A program made the translations under genes and the position numbers. Shown piece by piece: positions 36,597-50,700 of a stretch of DNA of 64,000 nucleotides (positions within the stretch are counted from its first letter, which is position 1; the number at the start of each line of letters is the position of its first letter). The stretch is from Metallyticus violacea (Eukaryota; Arthropoda; Insecta; Mantodea; Metallyticidae): the NCBI GenBank assembly GCA_030762175.1, contig JAUJEO010000019.1, forward strand, positions 6,454,001 through 6,518,000, in the 5' to 3' direction. Under the pieces are notes generated by a model. It was not told the origin of the DNA, made no database searches, and worked only from the letters and a program-made list of their open reading frames with translations.

Positions 36597-39500
36597 TTGG
36601 AAACTTCCTTAGAATCACTTTTTTTCCATTTTTATTTGAGATAACTTGTTCTCTTTCATTATACTAGTTTGATAGCCTCAGACAAGCATATTATGCGCAA
36701 AGAATCTCGAAAAGAAAAAAATTTTTTTTCGAAGTTTGGAAACTTCGTTAGAATCACTTTTTTTCCGTTCTTATTTGAGATAACTTGTTCTCTTTCATTA
36801 TACTAGTTTGATAGCCTTAGACAAGCATATTATTCGCAAAGAATCTCGAAAAGAAAAAAATTTTTTTTCGAAGTTTGGAAACTTCGTTAGAATCACTTTT
36901 TTTCCGTTCTTATTTAAGATTACTGGTTCTCTTTCATTATACTAGTTTGATAGCCTCAGACAAGCATATTATGCGCAAAGAATCTCGAAAAGAAAAAAAT
37001 TTTATTTCGAAGTTTGGAAACTTCGTTAGAATCACTTTTTTTCCGTTCTTATTTGAGATAACTGGTTCTCTTCCATTATACTAGTTTGATAGCCTCAGAA
37101 AAGCATATTATGCGCAAAGAATCTCGAAAAGAAAAAATTTTTTTTTCGAAGTTTGGAAACTTCGTTAGAATCACTTTTTTTCCGTTCTTATTTGAGATAA
37201 CTGGTTCTCTTTCATTATACTAGTTTGATAGCCTCAGAAAAGCATAGGTATGCGCAAAGAATCTCGAAAAGAAAAAAATTTTTTTTCGAAGTTTGGAAAC
37301 TTCGTTAGAATCACTTTTTTTCCGTTCTTATTTGAGATAACTGGTTCTCTTTCATTATACTAGTTTGTTAGCCTCAGACAAGCATATTATGCGCAAAGAA
37401 TCTCGAAAAGAAAAAAATTTTTTTTCGAAGTTTGGAAACTTCCTTAGAATCACTTTTTTTCCATTCTTATTTGAGATAACTTGTTCTCTTTCATTATACT
37501 AGTTTGATAGCCTTAGACAAGCATATTATGCGCAAAGAATCTCGAAAAGAAAAAAATTTTTTTTCGAAGTTTGGAAACTTCGTTAGAATCACTTTTTTTC
37601 CGTTCTTATTTAAGATTACTGGTTCTCTTTCATTATACTAGTTTGATAGCCTCAGACAAGCATATTATGCGCAAAGAATCTCGAAAAGAAAAAAATTTTA
37701 TTTCGAAGTTTGGAAACTTCGTTAGAATCACTTTTTTTCCGTTCTTATTTGAGATAACTGGTTCTCTTTCATTATACTAGTTTGATAGCCTCAGACAAGA
37801 ATATTATGCGCAAAGAATCTCGAAAAGAAAAAAATTTTTTTTCGAAGTTTGGAAACTTCCTTAGAATCACTTTTTTTCTATTCTTATTTGAGATAACTTG
37901 TTCTCTTTCATTATACTTGTTTGATAGCCTTAGACAAGCATATTATGCGCAAAGAATCTCGAAAAGAAAAAAATTGTTTTTCGAAGTTTGGAAACTTCGT
38001 TAGAATCACTTTTTTTCCGTTCTTATTTAAGATTACTGGTTCTCTTTCATTATACTAGTTTGATAGCCTCAGACAAGCATACTATGCGCAAAGAATCTCG
38101 AAAAGAAAAAAATTTTTTTTCGAAGTTTGGAAACTTCGTTATAATCACTTTTTTTCCGTTCTTATTTGAGATAACTTGTTCTCTTTCATTATACTAGTTT
38201 GATAGCCTTAGACAAGCATATTGTGCGCAAAGAATCTCGAAAATAAAAAAAATTTTTTTCGAAGTTTGGAAACTTCGTTAGAATCACTTGTTTTCCGTTC
38301 TTATTCAAGATTACTGGTTCTCTTTCTTTATACTAGTTTGATACCCTCAGACAAGCATATTGTGCGCAAAGAATCTCGAAAATAAAAAAATTTTTTTTCG
38401 AAGTTTGGAAACTTCGTTAAATCACTTTTTTTCCGTTCTTATTCAAGATTACTGGTTCTCTTTCATTATACTAGTTTGATAGCCTCAGACAAGCATATTA
38501 TGCGCAAAGAATTCTCGAAAAGAAAAAAATTTTATTTCGAAGTTTGGAAACTTCGTTAGAATCACTTTTTTTCCGTTCTTATTTGAGATAACTGGTTCTC
38601 TTTCATTATACTAGTTTGATAGCCTCAGAAAAGCATATTATGCGCAAAGAATCTCTAAAAGAAAAAATTTTTTTTTCGAAGTTTGGAAACTTCGTTAGAA
38701 TCACTTTTTTTCCGTTCTTATTTGAGATAACTGGTTCTCTTTCATTATACTAGTTTGATAGCCTCAGAAAACCATAGGTATGCCCAAAGAATCTCGAAAA
38801 GAAAAAAAATTTTTTTCGAAGTTTGGAAACTTCGTTAGAATCACTTTTTTTCCGTTCTTATTTAAGATTACTGGTTCTCTTTCTATATACTAGTTTGATA
38901 GCCTCAGACAAGCATATTATGCGCAAAGAATCTCGAAAAGAAAAAAATTTTTTTTCGAAGTTTGGAAACTTCCTTAGAATCACTTTTTTTCCATTCTTAT
39001 TTGAGATAACTTGTTCTCTTTCATTATACTTGTTTGATAGCCTTAGACAAGCATATTTTGCGCAAAGAATCTCGAAAAGAAAAAAATTTTTTTTCGAAGT
39101 TTGGAAACTTCGTTAGAATCAATTTTTTTCCGTTCTTATTTAAGATTACTGGTTCTCTTTCATTATACTAGTTTGATAACCTCAGACAAGCATATTATGC
39201 GCAAAGAATCTCGAAAAGAAAAAAATTTTATTTCGAAGTTTGGAAACTTCGTTAGAATCACTTTTTTTCCGTTCTTATTTGAGATAACTGGTTCTCTTTC
39301 ATTATACTAGTTTGATAGCCTCAGAAAAGCATATTATGCGCAAAGAATCTCGAAAAGAAAAAAATTTTTTTTGAAGTTTGGAAACTTCCTTAGAATCACT
39401 TTTTTTCCATTCTTATTTGAGATAACTTGTTCTCTTTCATTATACTTGTTGGATAGCCTTAGACAAGCATATTATGCGCAAAGAATCTAGAAAAGAAAAA

Positions 39501-39794
39501 AATTTTTTTTCGAAGTTTGGAAACTTCGTTAGAATCACTTTCTTTCCGTTCTTATTTAAGATTACTGGTTCTCTTTCTATATACTAGTTTGATAGCCTCA
39601 GACAAGCATATTATGCGCAAAGAATCTCGAAAAGAAAAAAATTTTTTTTCGAAGTATGGAAACTTCCTTAGAATCACTTTTTTTCCATTCTTATTTGAGA
39701 TAACTTGTTCTCTTTCATTATACTAGTTTGATAGCCTTAGACAAGCATATTATGCGCAAAGAATCTCGAAAAGAAAAAAATTTTTTTTCGAAGT
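36597..39794. repeat. Right-domain HOR unit, 23 monomers
   Basis: It is phased by 'tattattcgc' at 36831, 3198 bp long. It contains 'cataggtatgcgc' at 37242, 'aaattgttttt' (about 37972), a tandem pair of 'tattgtgcgc' monomers (38219 and 38358), 'ccataggtatgccc' at 38772 and a 'ttttttttgaag' monomer lacking the C of TTCGAA (about 39372). The stretch 37802-39152 is repeated at 46150-47500 and 53523-54873. Confidence 0.7.
38219..38496. repeat. Tandem pair of 'tattgtgcgc' monomers
   Basis: This variant combines 'tattgtgcgc', 'cgaaaataaaaaaa' and usually 'attcaagattactgg'. It is single in the left domain and at 34741 (about 10567, 25566, 32099), but doubled here and at about 46566-46843 and 53939-54216. 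The first of each doubled pair has 'cacttgttttcc' and 'gataccc'. The following monomer is 'gaattctcg' here and 'gaattgtcg' in the left domain. The second monomer here has lost one base ('gttaaatcac', about 38415). Confidence 0.75.
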
Positions 39795-41883
39795 TTGGAA
39801 ACTTCGTTAGAATCACTTTTTTTCCGTTCTTATTTAAGATTACTGGTTCTCTTTCATTATACTAGTTTGATAGCCTCAGACAAGCATATTATGCGCAAAG
39901 AATCTCGAAAAGAAAAAAATTTTTTTTCGAAGTTTGGAAACTTCGTTAGAATCACTTTTTTTCCGTTCTTATTTGAGATAACTTGTTCTCTTTCATTATA
40001 CTAGTTTGATAGCCTTAGACAAGCATATTATTCGCAAAGAATCTCGAAAAGAAAAAAATTTTTTTTCGAAGTTTGGAAACTTCGTTAGAATCACTTTTTT
40101 TCCGTTCTTATTTAAGATTACTGGTTCTCTTTCATTATACTAGTTTGATAGCCTCAGACAAGCATATTATGCGCAAAGAATCTCGAAAAGAAAAAAATTT
40201 TATTTCGAAGTTTGGAAACTTCGTTAGAATCACTTTTTTTCCGTTCTTATTTGAGATAACTGGTTCTCTTTCATTATACTAGTTTGATAGCCTCAGAAAA
40301 GCATATTATGCGCAAAGAATCTCTAAAAGAAAAATTTTTTTTTTCGAAGTTTGGAAACTTCGTTAGAATCACTTTTTTTCCGTTCTTATTTGAGATAACT
40401 GGTTCTCTTTCATTATACTAGTTTGATAGCCTCAGAAAAGCATAGGTATGCGCAAAGAATCTCGAAAAGAAAAAAATTTTTTTTCGAAGTTTGGAAACTT
40501 CGTTAGAATCACTTTTTTTCCGTTCTTATTTGAGATAACTGGTTCTCTTTCATTATACTAGTTTGATAGCCTCAGACAAGCATATTATGCGCAAAGAATC
40601 TCGAAAAGAAAAAAATTTTTTTTCGAAGTTTGGAAACTTCCTTAGAATCACTTTTTTTCCATTCTTATTTGAGATTACTGGTTCTCTTTCATTATACTAG
40701 TTTGATAGCCTCAGACAAGCATATTATGCGCAAAGAATCTCGAAAAGAAAAAAATTTTTTTTAGAAGTTTGGAAACTTCGTTAGAATCACTTTTTTTCCG
40801 TTCTTATTTGAGATAACTTGATCTCTTTCATTATACTAGTTTGATAGCCTTAGACAAGCATATTATGCGCAAAGAATCTCGAAAAGAAAAAAATTTTTTT
40901 TCGAAGTTTGGAAACTTCGTTAGAATCACTTTTTTTCCGTTCTTATTTAAGATTACTGGTTCTCTTTCATTATACTAGTTTGATAGCCTCAGACAAGCAT
41001 ATTATGCGCAAAGAATCTCGAAAAGAAAAAAATTTTATTTCGAAGTTTGGAAACTTCGTTAGAATCACTTTTTTTCCGTTCTTATTTGAGATAACTGGTT
41101 CTCTTTCATTATACTAGTTTGATAGCCTCAGACAAGCATATTATGCGCAAAGAATCTCGAAAAGAAAAAAATTTTTTTTCGAAGTTTGGAAACTTCGTTA
41201 GAATCACTTTTTTTCCGTTCTTATTTAAGATTACTGGTTCTCTTTCATTATACTAGTTTGATAGCCTCAGACAAGCATATTATGCGCAAAGAATCTCGAA
41301 AAGAAAAAAATTTTATTTCGAAGTTTGGAAACTTCGTTAGAATCACTTTTTTTCCGTTCTTATTTGAGATAACTGGTTCTCTTTCATTATACTAGTTTGA
41401 TAGCCTCAGACAAGCATATTATGCGCAAAGAATCTCGAAAAGAAAAAAATTTTTTTTCGAAGTTTGGAAACTTCCTTAGAATCACTTTTTTTTCATTCTT
41501 ATTTGAGATAACTTGTTCTCTTTCATTATACTTGTTTGATAGCCTTAGACAAGCATATTATGCGCAAAGAATCTCGAAAAGAAAAAAATTTTTTTTCGAA
41601 GTTTGGAAACTTCGTTAGAATCACTTTTTTTCCGTTCTTATTTAAGATTACTGGTTCTCTTTCATTATACTAGTTTGATAGCCTCAGACAAGCAAACTAT
41701 GCGCAAAGAATCTCTAAAAGAAAAAATTTTTTTTTCGAGGTTTGTAAACTTCGTCCTTAGAATCACTTTTTTTCCATTCTTATTTGAGATAACTTGTTCT
41801 CTTTCATTATACTAGTTTGATAGCCTTAGACAAGCATATTATGCGCAAAGAATCTCGAAAAGAAAAAAATTTTTTTTCGAAGT
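39795..41883. repeat. Short right-domain HOR unit, 15 monomers
   Basis: It is phased by 'tattattcgc' at 40029, 2089 bp. It begins like the next unit (39795-40280 pairs with 41884-42370) and follows it with gaps to about 41740, including 'cttgatctc' (about 40817) and the 'caaactatgcgc' monomer with 'cgagg' (about 41694). It then breaks off at the 3-bp out-of-register junction 41749-41760. The A5T10 tract, the most shifted one I saw, is at 40330-40344. Confidence 0.75.
41692..41833. repeat. 142-bp junction monomer between HOR units
   Basis: The sequence at 41749-41760 is 'cttcgtccttag', where all other monomers have 'cttcgttag' or 'cttccttag'. It reads as 'cttcgt' from a G-class monomer joined to 'ccttag' of a C-class monomer with a 3-bp overlap. 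The left part carries 'caaactatgcgc', 'tctctaaaag' and 'cgagg', like 43630-43690. The right part continues as a normal C-class monomer into the next unit at 41884. It also has 'gtttgtaaac'. Confidence 0.9.
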
Positions 41884-44800
41884 TTGGAAACTTCGTTAGA
41901 ATCACTTTTTTTCCGTTCTTATTTAAGATTACTGGTTCTCTTTCATTATACTAGTTTGATAGCCTCAGACAAGCATATTATGCGCAAAGAATCTCGAAAA
42001 GAAAAAAATTTTTTTTCGAAGTTTGGAAACTTCGTTAGAATCACTTTTTTTCCGTTCTTATTTGAGATAACTTGTTCTCTTTCATTATACTAGTTTGATA
42101 GCCTTAGACAAGCATATTATTCGCAAAGAATCTCGAAAAGAAAAAAATTTTTTTTCGAAGTTTGGAAACTTCGTTAGAATCACTTTTTTTCCGTTCTTAT
42201 TTAAGATTACTGGTTCTCTTTCATTATACTAGTTTGATAGCCTCAGACAAGCATATTATGCGCAAAGAATCTCGAAAAGAAAAAAATTTTATTTCGAAGT
42301 TTGGAAACTTCGTTAGAATCACTTTTTTTCCGTTCTTATTTGAGATAACTGGTTCTCTTTCATTATACTAGTTTGATAGCCTCAGAAAAGCATATTATGC
42401 CCAAAGAATCTCTAAAAGAAAAAATTTTTTTTTCGAAGTTTGGAAACTTCGTTAGAATCACTTTTTTTCCGTTCTTATTTGAGATAACTGGTTCTCTTTC
42501 ATTATACTAGTTTGATAGCCTCAGAAAAGCATAGGTATGCGCAAAGAATCTCGAAAAGAAAAAAAATTTTTTTCGAAGTTTGGAAACTTCGTTAGAATCA
42601 CTTTTTTTCCGTTCTTATTTGAGATAACTGGTTCTCTTTCATTATACTAGTTTGATAGCCTCAGACAAGCATATTATGCGCAAAGAATCTCGAAAAGAAA
42701 AAAATTTTTTTTCGAAGTTTGGAAACTTCCTTAGAATCACTTTTTTTCCATTCTTATTTGAGATAACTTGTTCTCTTTCATTATACTTGTTTGATAGCCT
42801 TAGACAAGCATATTATGCGCAAAGAATCTCGAAAAGAAAAAAAATTTTTTTCGAAGTTTGGAAACTTCGTTAGAATCACTTTTTTTCCGTTCTTATTTAA
42901 GATTACTGGTTCTCTTTCATTATACTAGTTTGATAGCCTCAGACAAGCATATTATGCGCAAAGAATCTCGAAAAGAAAAAAAATTTTTTTAGAAGTTTGG
43001 AAACTTCGTTAGAATCACTTTTTTTCCGTTCTTATTTGAGATAACTTGATCTCTTTCATTATACTAGTTTGATAGCCTTAGACAAGCATATTATGCGCAA
43101 AGAATCTCGAAAAGAAAAAAATTTTTTTTCGAAGTTTGGAAACTTCGTTAGAATCACTTTTTTTCCGTTCTTATTTAAGATTACTGGTTCTCTTTCATTA
43201 TACTAGTTTGATAGCCTCAGACAAGCATATTATGCGCAAAGAATCTCGAAAAGAAAAAAATTTTATTTCGAAGTTTGGAAACTTCGTTAGAATCACTTTT
43301 TTTCCGTTCTTATTTGAGATAACTGGTTCTCTTTCATTATACTAGTTTGATAGCCTCAGACAAGCATATTATGCGCAAAGAATCTCGAAAAGAAAAAAAT
43401 TTTTTTTCGAAGTTTGGAAACTTCCTTAGAATCACTTTTTTTTCATTCTTATTTGAGTTAACTTGTTCTCTTTCATTATACTTGTTTGATAGCCTTAGAC
43501 AAGCATATTATGCGCAAAGAATCTCGAAAAGAAAAAAATTTTTTTTCGAAGTTTGGAAACTTCGTTAGAATCACTTTTTTTCCGTTCTTATTTAAGATTA
43601 CTGGTTCTCTTTCATTATACTAGTTTGATAGCCTCAGACAAGCAAACTATGCGCAAAGAATCTCTAAAAGAAAAAATTTTTTTTTCGAGGTTTGGAAACT
43701 TCGTTAGAATCACTTTTTTTCCGTTCTTATTTGAGATAACTGGTTCTCTTTCATTATACTAGTTTGATAGCCTCAGAAAAGCATAGGTATGCCCAAAGAA
43801 TCTCGAAAAGAAAAAAAATTTTTTTCGAAGTTTGGAAACTTCGTTAGAATCACTTTTTTTCCGTTCTTATTTGAGATAACTGGTTCTCTTTCATTATACT
43901 AGTTTGATAGCCTCAGACAAGCATATTATGCGCAAAGAATCTCGAAAAGAAAAAAATTTTATTTCGAAGTTTGGAAACTTCCTTAGAATCACTTTTTTTC
44001 CATTCTTATTTGATATAACTTGTTCTCTTTTATTATACTTGTTTGATAGCCTTAGACAAGCATATTATGCGCAAAGAATCTCCAAAAGAAAAAAATTTTT
44101 TTTCGAAGTTTGGAAACTTCGTTAGAATCACTTTTTTTCCGTTCTTATTTAAGATTACTGGTTCTCTTTCATTATACTAGTTTGATAGCCTCAGACAAGC
44201 ATATTATGCGCAAAGAATCTCGAAAAGAAAAAAATTTTTTTTCGAAGTTTGGAAACTTCGTTAGAATCACTTTTTTTCCGTTCTTATTTGAGATAACTGG
44301 TTCTCTTTCATTATACTAGTTTGATAGCCTCAGACAAGCTAATTATGCGCAAAGAATCTCGAAAAGAAAAAAATTTTTTTTCGAAGTTTGGAAACTTCCT
44401 TAGAATCACTTTTTTTCCATTCTTATTTGAGATAACTTGTTCTCTTTCATTATACTTGTTGTATAGCCTTAGACAAGCATATTATGCGCAAAGAATCTCG
44501 AAAAGAAAAAAATTTTTTTTCGAAGTTTGGAAACTTCGTTAGAATCACTTTTTTTCCGTTCTTATTTAAGATTACTGGTTCTCTTTCTATATACTAGTTT
44601 GATAGCCTCAGACAAGCATATTATGCGCAAAGAATCTCGAAAAGAAAAAAATTTTTTTTCGAAGTTTGGAAACTTCCTTAGAATCACTTTTTTTCCGTTC
44701 TTATTTGAGATAACTGGTTCTCTTTCATTATACTAGTTTGATATCCTCAGAAAAGCATAGGTATGCGCAAAGAATCTCGAAAAGAAAAAAATTTTTTTTC

Positions 44801-47725
44801 GAAGTTTGGAAACTTCGTTAGAATCACTTTTTTTCCGTTCTTATTTGAGATAACTGGTTCTCTTTCATTATACTAGTTTGATAGCCTCAGACAAGCATAT
44901 TATGCGCAAAGAATCTCGAAAAGAAAAAAATTTTTTTTCGAAGTTTGGAAACTTCCTTAGAATCACTTTTTTTCCATTCTTATTTGAGATAACTGGTTCT
45001 CTTTCATTATACTTGTTTGATAGCCTTAGACAAGCATATTATGCGCAAAGAATCTCGAAAAGAAAAAAATTTTTTTTCGAAGTTTGGAAACTTCGTTAGA
45101 ATCACTTTTTTTCCGTTCTTATTTGAGATAACTGGTTTTGTTTCATTATACTAGTTTGATAGCCTCAGACAAGCATATTATGCGCAAAGAATCTCGAAAA
45201 GAAAAAAATTTTTTTTCGAAGTTTGGAAACTTCGTTAGAATCACTTTTTTTCCGTTCTTATTTGAGATAACTGGTTCTCTTTCATTATAATAGTTTGATA
45301 GCTTCAGACAAGCATATTATGCGCAAAGAATCTCGAAAAGAAAAAAATTTTTTTTCGAAGTTTGGAAACTTCCTTAGAATCACTTTTTTTCCATTCTTAT
45401 TTGAGATAACTTGTTCTCTTTCATTATACTTGTTGGATAGCCTTAGACAAGCATATTATGCGCAAAGAATCTCGAAAAGAAAAAAATTTTTTTTCGAAGT
45501 TTGGAAACTTCGTTAGAATCACTTTTTTTCCGTTCTTATTTAAGATTACTGGTTCTCTTTCTATATACTAGTTTGATAGCCTCAGACAAGCATATTATGC
45601 GCAAAGAATCTCGAAAAGAAAAAAATTTTTTTTCGAAGTTTGGAAACTTCCTTAGAATCACTTTTTTTCCATTCTTATTTGAGATAACTTGTTCTCTTCC
45701 ATTATACTTGTTTGATAGCCTTAGACAAGTGTATTATGCGCAAAGAATCTCGAAAAGAAAAAAAATTTTTTTCGAAGTTTGGAAACTTCGTTAGAATCAC
45801 TTTTTTTCCGTTCTTATTTAAGATTACTGGTTCTCTTTCATTATACTAGTTTGATAGCCTCAGACAAGCATATTATGCGCAAAGAATCTCGAAAAGAAAA
45901 AAATTTTATTTCGAAGTTTGGAAACTTCGTTAGAATCACTTTTTTTCCGTTCTTATTTAAGATTACTGGTTCTCTTTCATTATACTAGTTTGATAGCCTC
46001 AGACAAGCATATTATGCGCAAAGAATCTCGAAAAGAAAAAAATTTTATTTCGAAGTTTGGAAACTTCGTTAGAATCACTTTTTTTCCGTTCTTATTTGAG
46101 ATAACTGGTTCTCTTTCATTATACTAGTTTGATAGCCTCAGACAAGCATATTATGCGCAAAGAATCTCGAAAAGAAAAAAATTTTTTTTCGAATTTTTGA
46201 AACTTCCTTAGAATCACTTTTTTTCTATTCTTATTTGAGATAACTTGTTCTCTTTCATTATACTTGTTTGATAGCCTTAGACAAGCATATTATGCGCAAA
46301 GAATCTCGAAAAGAAAAAAATTGTTTTTCGAAGTTTGGAAACTTCGTTAGAATCACTTTTTTTCCGTTCTTATTTAAGATTACTGGTTCTCTTTCATTAT
46401 ACTAGTTTGATAGCCTCAGACAAGCATACTATGCGCAAAGAATCTCGAAAAGAAAAAAATTTTTTTTCGAAGTTTGGAAACTTCGTTATAATCACTTTTT
46501 TTCCGTTCTTATTTGAGATAACTTGTTCTCTTTCATTATACTAGTTTGATAGCCTTAGACAAGCATATTGTGCGCAAAGAATCTCGAAAATAAAAAAAAT
46601 TTTTTTCGAAGTTTGGAAACTTCGTTAGAATCACTTGTTTTCCGTTCTTATTCAAGATTACTGGTTCTCTTTCATTATACTAGTTTGATACCCTCAGACA
46701 AGCATATTGTGCGCAAAGAATCTCGAAAATAAAAAAAATTTTTTTCGAAGTTTGGAAACTTCGTTAGAATCACTTTTTTTCCGTTCTTATTCAAGATTAC
46801 TGGTTCTCTTTCATTATACTAGTTTGATAGCCTCAGACAAGCATATTATGCGCAAAGAATTCTCGAAAAGAAAAAAATTTTATTTCGAAGTTTGGAAACT
46901 TCGTTAGAATCACTTTTTTTCCGTTCTTATTTGAGATAACTGGTTCTCTTTCATTATACTAGTTTGATAGCCTCAGAAAAGCATATTATGCGCAAAGAAT
47001 CTCTAAAAGAAAAAATTTTTTTTTCGAAGTTTGGAAACTTCGTTAGAATCACTTTTTTTCCGTTCTTATTTGAGATAACTGGTTCTCTTTCATTATACTA
47101 GTTTGATAGCCTCAGAAAACCATAGGTATGCCCAAAGAATCTCGAAAAGAAAAAAAATTTTTTTCGAAGTTTGGAAACTTCGTTAGAATCACTTTTTTTC
47201 CGTTCTTATTTAAGATTACTGGTTCTCTTTCTATATACTAGTTTGATAGCCTCAGACAAGCATATTATGCGCAAAGAATCTCGAAAAGAAAAAAATTTTT
47301 TTTCGAAGTTTGGAAACTTCCTTAGCATCACTTTTTTTCCATTCTTATTTGAGATAACTTGTTCTCTTTCATTATACTTGTTTGATAGCCTTAGACAAGC
47401 ATATTATGCGCAAAGAATCTCGAAAAGAAAAAAATTTTTTTTCGAAGTTTGTAAACTTCGTTAGAATCACTTTTTTTCCGTTCTTATTTAAGATTACTGG
47501 TTCTCTTTCATTATACTAGTTTGATAACCTCAGACAAGCATATTATGCGCAAAGAATCTCGAAAAGAAAAAAATTTTATTTCGAAGTTTGGAAACTTCCT
47601 TAGAATCACTTTTTTCCATTCTTATTTGAGATAACTTGTTCTCTTTCATTATACTAGTTTGATAGCCTTAGACAAGCATATTATGCGCAAAGAATCTCGA
47701 AAAGAAAAAAATTTTTTTTCGAAGT
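41884..47725. repeat. Right-domain HOR unit A, 42 monomers
   Basis: It is phased by 'tattattcgc' at 42118, 5842 bp. 'cataggta' monomers are at 42529, 43781, 44755 and 47120, spaced 9, 7 and 17 monomers. Bases 41884-45294 are repeated in units B (offset 5842) and C (13493). Agreement with C continues to about 45950, including 'caagtgtatt' at 45730. Bases 46150-47500 agree with 37802-39152 and with 53523-54873. A c-type monomer is doubled at 45779 and 45918. Confidence 0.8.
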
Positions 47726-50700
47726 TTGGAAACTTCGTTAGAATCACTTTTTTTCCGTTCTTATTTAAGATTACTGGTTCTCTTTCATTATACTAGTTTG
47801 ATAGCCTCAGACAAGCATATTATGCGCAAAGAATCTCGAAAAGAAAAAAATTTTTTTTCGAAGTTTGGAAACTTCGTTAGAATCACTTTTTTTCCGTTCT
47901 TATTTGAGATAACTTGTTCTCTTTCATTATACTAGTTTGATAGCCTTAGACAAGCATATTATTCGCAAAGAATCTCGAAAAGAAAAAAATTTTTTTTCGA
48001 AGTTTGGAAACTTCGTTAGAATCACTTTTTTTCCGTTCTTATTTAAGATTACTGGTTCTCTTTCATTATACTAGTTTGATAGCCTCAGACAAGCATATTA
48101 TGCGCAAAGAATCTCGAAAAGAAAAAAATTTTATTTCGAAGTTTGGAAACTTCGTTAGAATCACTTTTTTTCCGTTCTTATTTGAGATAACTGGTTCTCT
48201 TTCATTATACTAGTTTGATAGCCTCAGAAAAGCATATTATGCGCAAAGAATCTCTAAAAGAAAAAATTTTTTTTTCGAAGTTTGGAAACTTCGTTAGAAT
48301 CACTTTTTTTCCGTTCTTATTTGAGATAACTGGTTCTCTTTCATTATACTAGTTTGATAGCCTCAGAAAAGCATAGGTATGCGGAAAGAATCTCGAAAAG
48401 AAAAAAAATTTTTTTCGAAGTTTGGAAACTTCGTTAGAATCACTTTTTTTCCGTTCTTATTTGAGATAACTGGTTCTCTTTCATTATACTAGTTTGATAG
48501 CCTCAGACAAGCATATTATGCGCAAAGAATCTCGAAAAGAAAAAAATTTTTTTTCGAAGTTTGGAAACTTCCTTAGAATCACTTTTTTTCCATTCTTATT
48601 TGAGATAACTTGTTCTCTTTCATTATACTTGTTTGATAGCCTTAGACAAGCATATTATGCGCAAAGAATCTCGAAAAGAAAAAAAATTTTTTTCGAAGTT
48701 TGGAAACTTCGTTAGAATCACTTTTTTTCCGTTCTTATTTAAGATTACTGGTTCTCTTTCATTATACTAGTTTGATAGCCTCAGACAAGCATATTATGCG
48801 CAAAGAATCTCGAAAAGAAAAAAAATTTTTTTAGAAGTTTGGAAACTTCGTTAGAATCACTTTTTTTCCGTTCTTATTTGAGATAACTTGATCTCTTTCA
48901 TTATACTAGTTTGATAGCCTTAGACAAGCATATTATGCGCAAAGAATCTCGAAAAGAAAAAAATTTTTTTTCGAAGTTTGGAAACTTCGTTAGAATCACT
49001 TTTTTTCCGTTCTTATTTAAGATTACTGGTTCTCTTTCATTATACTAGTTTGATAGCCTCAGACAAGCATATTATGCGCAAAGAATCTCGAAAAGAAAAA
49101 AATTTTATTTCGAAGTTTGGAAACTTCGTTAGAATCACTTTTTTTCCGTTCTTATTTGAGATAACTGGTTCTCTTTCATTATACTAGTTTGATAGCCTCA
49201 GACAAGCATATTATGCGCAAAGAATCTCGAAAAGAAAAAAATTTTTTTTCGAAGTTTGGAAACTTCCTTAGAATCACTTTTTTTTCATTCTTATTTGAGA
49301 TAACTTGTTCTCTTTCATTATACTTGTTTGATAGCCTTAGACAAGCATATTATGCGCAAAGAATCTCGAAAAGAAAAAAATTTTTTTTCGAAGTTTGGAA
49401 ACTTCGTTAGAATCACTTTTTTTCCGTTCTTATTTAAGATTACTGGTTCTCTTTCATTATACTAGTTTGATAGCCTCAGACAAGCAAACTATGCGCAAAG
49501 AATCTCTAAAAGAAAAAATTTTTTTTTCGAGGTTTGGAAACTTCGTTAGAATCACTTTTTTTCCGTTCTTATTTGAGATAACTGGTTCTCTTTCATTATA
49601 CTAGTTTGATAGCCTCAGAAAAGCATAGGTATGCCCAAAGAATCTCGAAAAGAAAAAATTTTTTTTTCGAAGTTTGGAAACTTCGTTAGAATCACTTTTT
49701 TTCCGTTCTTATTTGAGATAACTGGTTCTCTTTCATTATACTAGTTTGATAGCCTCAGACAAGCATATTATGCGCAAAGAATCTCGAAAAGAAAAAAATT
49801 TTATTTCGAAGTTTGGAAACTTCCTTAGAATCACTTTTTTTCCATTCTTATTTGATATAACTTGTTCTCTTTTATTATACTTGTTTGATAGCCTTAGACA
49901 AGCATATTATGCGCAAAGAATCTCCAAAAGAAAAAAATTTTTTTTCGAAGTTTGGAAACTTCGTTAGAATCACTTTTTTTCCGTTCTTATTTAAGATTAC
50001 TGGTTCTCTTTCATTATACTAGTTTGATAGCCTCAGACAAGCATATTATGCGCAAAGAATCTCGAAAAGAAAAAAATTTTTTTTCGAAGTTTGGAAACTT
50101 CGTTAGAATCACTTTTTTTCGGTTCTTATTTGAGATAACTGGTTCTCTTTCATTATACTAGTTTGATAGCCTCAGACAAGCTAATTATGCGCAAAGAATC
50201 TCGAAAAGAAAAAAATTTTTTTTCGAAGTTTGGAAACTTCCTTAGAATCACTTTTTTTCCATTCTTATTTGAGATAACTTGTTCTCTTTCATTATACTTG
50301 TTGTATAGCCTTAGACAAGCATATTATGCGCAAAGAATCTCGAAAAGAAAAAAATTTTTTTTCGAAGTTTGGAAACTTCGTTAGAATCACTTTTTTTCCG
50401 TTCTTATTTAAGATTACTGGTTCTCTTTCTATATACTAGTTTGATAGCCTCAGACAAGCATATTATGCGCAAAGAATCTCGAAAAGAAAAAAATTTTTTT
50501 TCGAAGTTTGGAAACTTCCTTAGAATCACTTTTTTTCCGTTCTTATTTGAGATAACTGGTTCTCTTTCATTATACTAGTTTGATATCCTCAGAAAAGCAT
50601 AGGTATGCGCAAAGAATCTCGAAAAGAAAAAAATTTTTTTTCGAAGTTTGGAAACTTCGTTAGAATCACTTTTTTTCCGTTCTTATTTGAGATAACTGGT

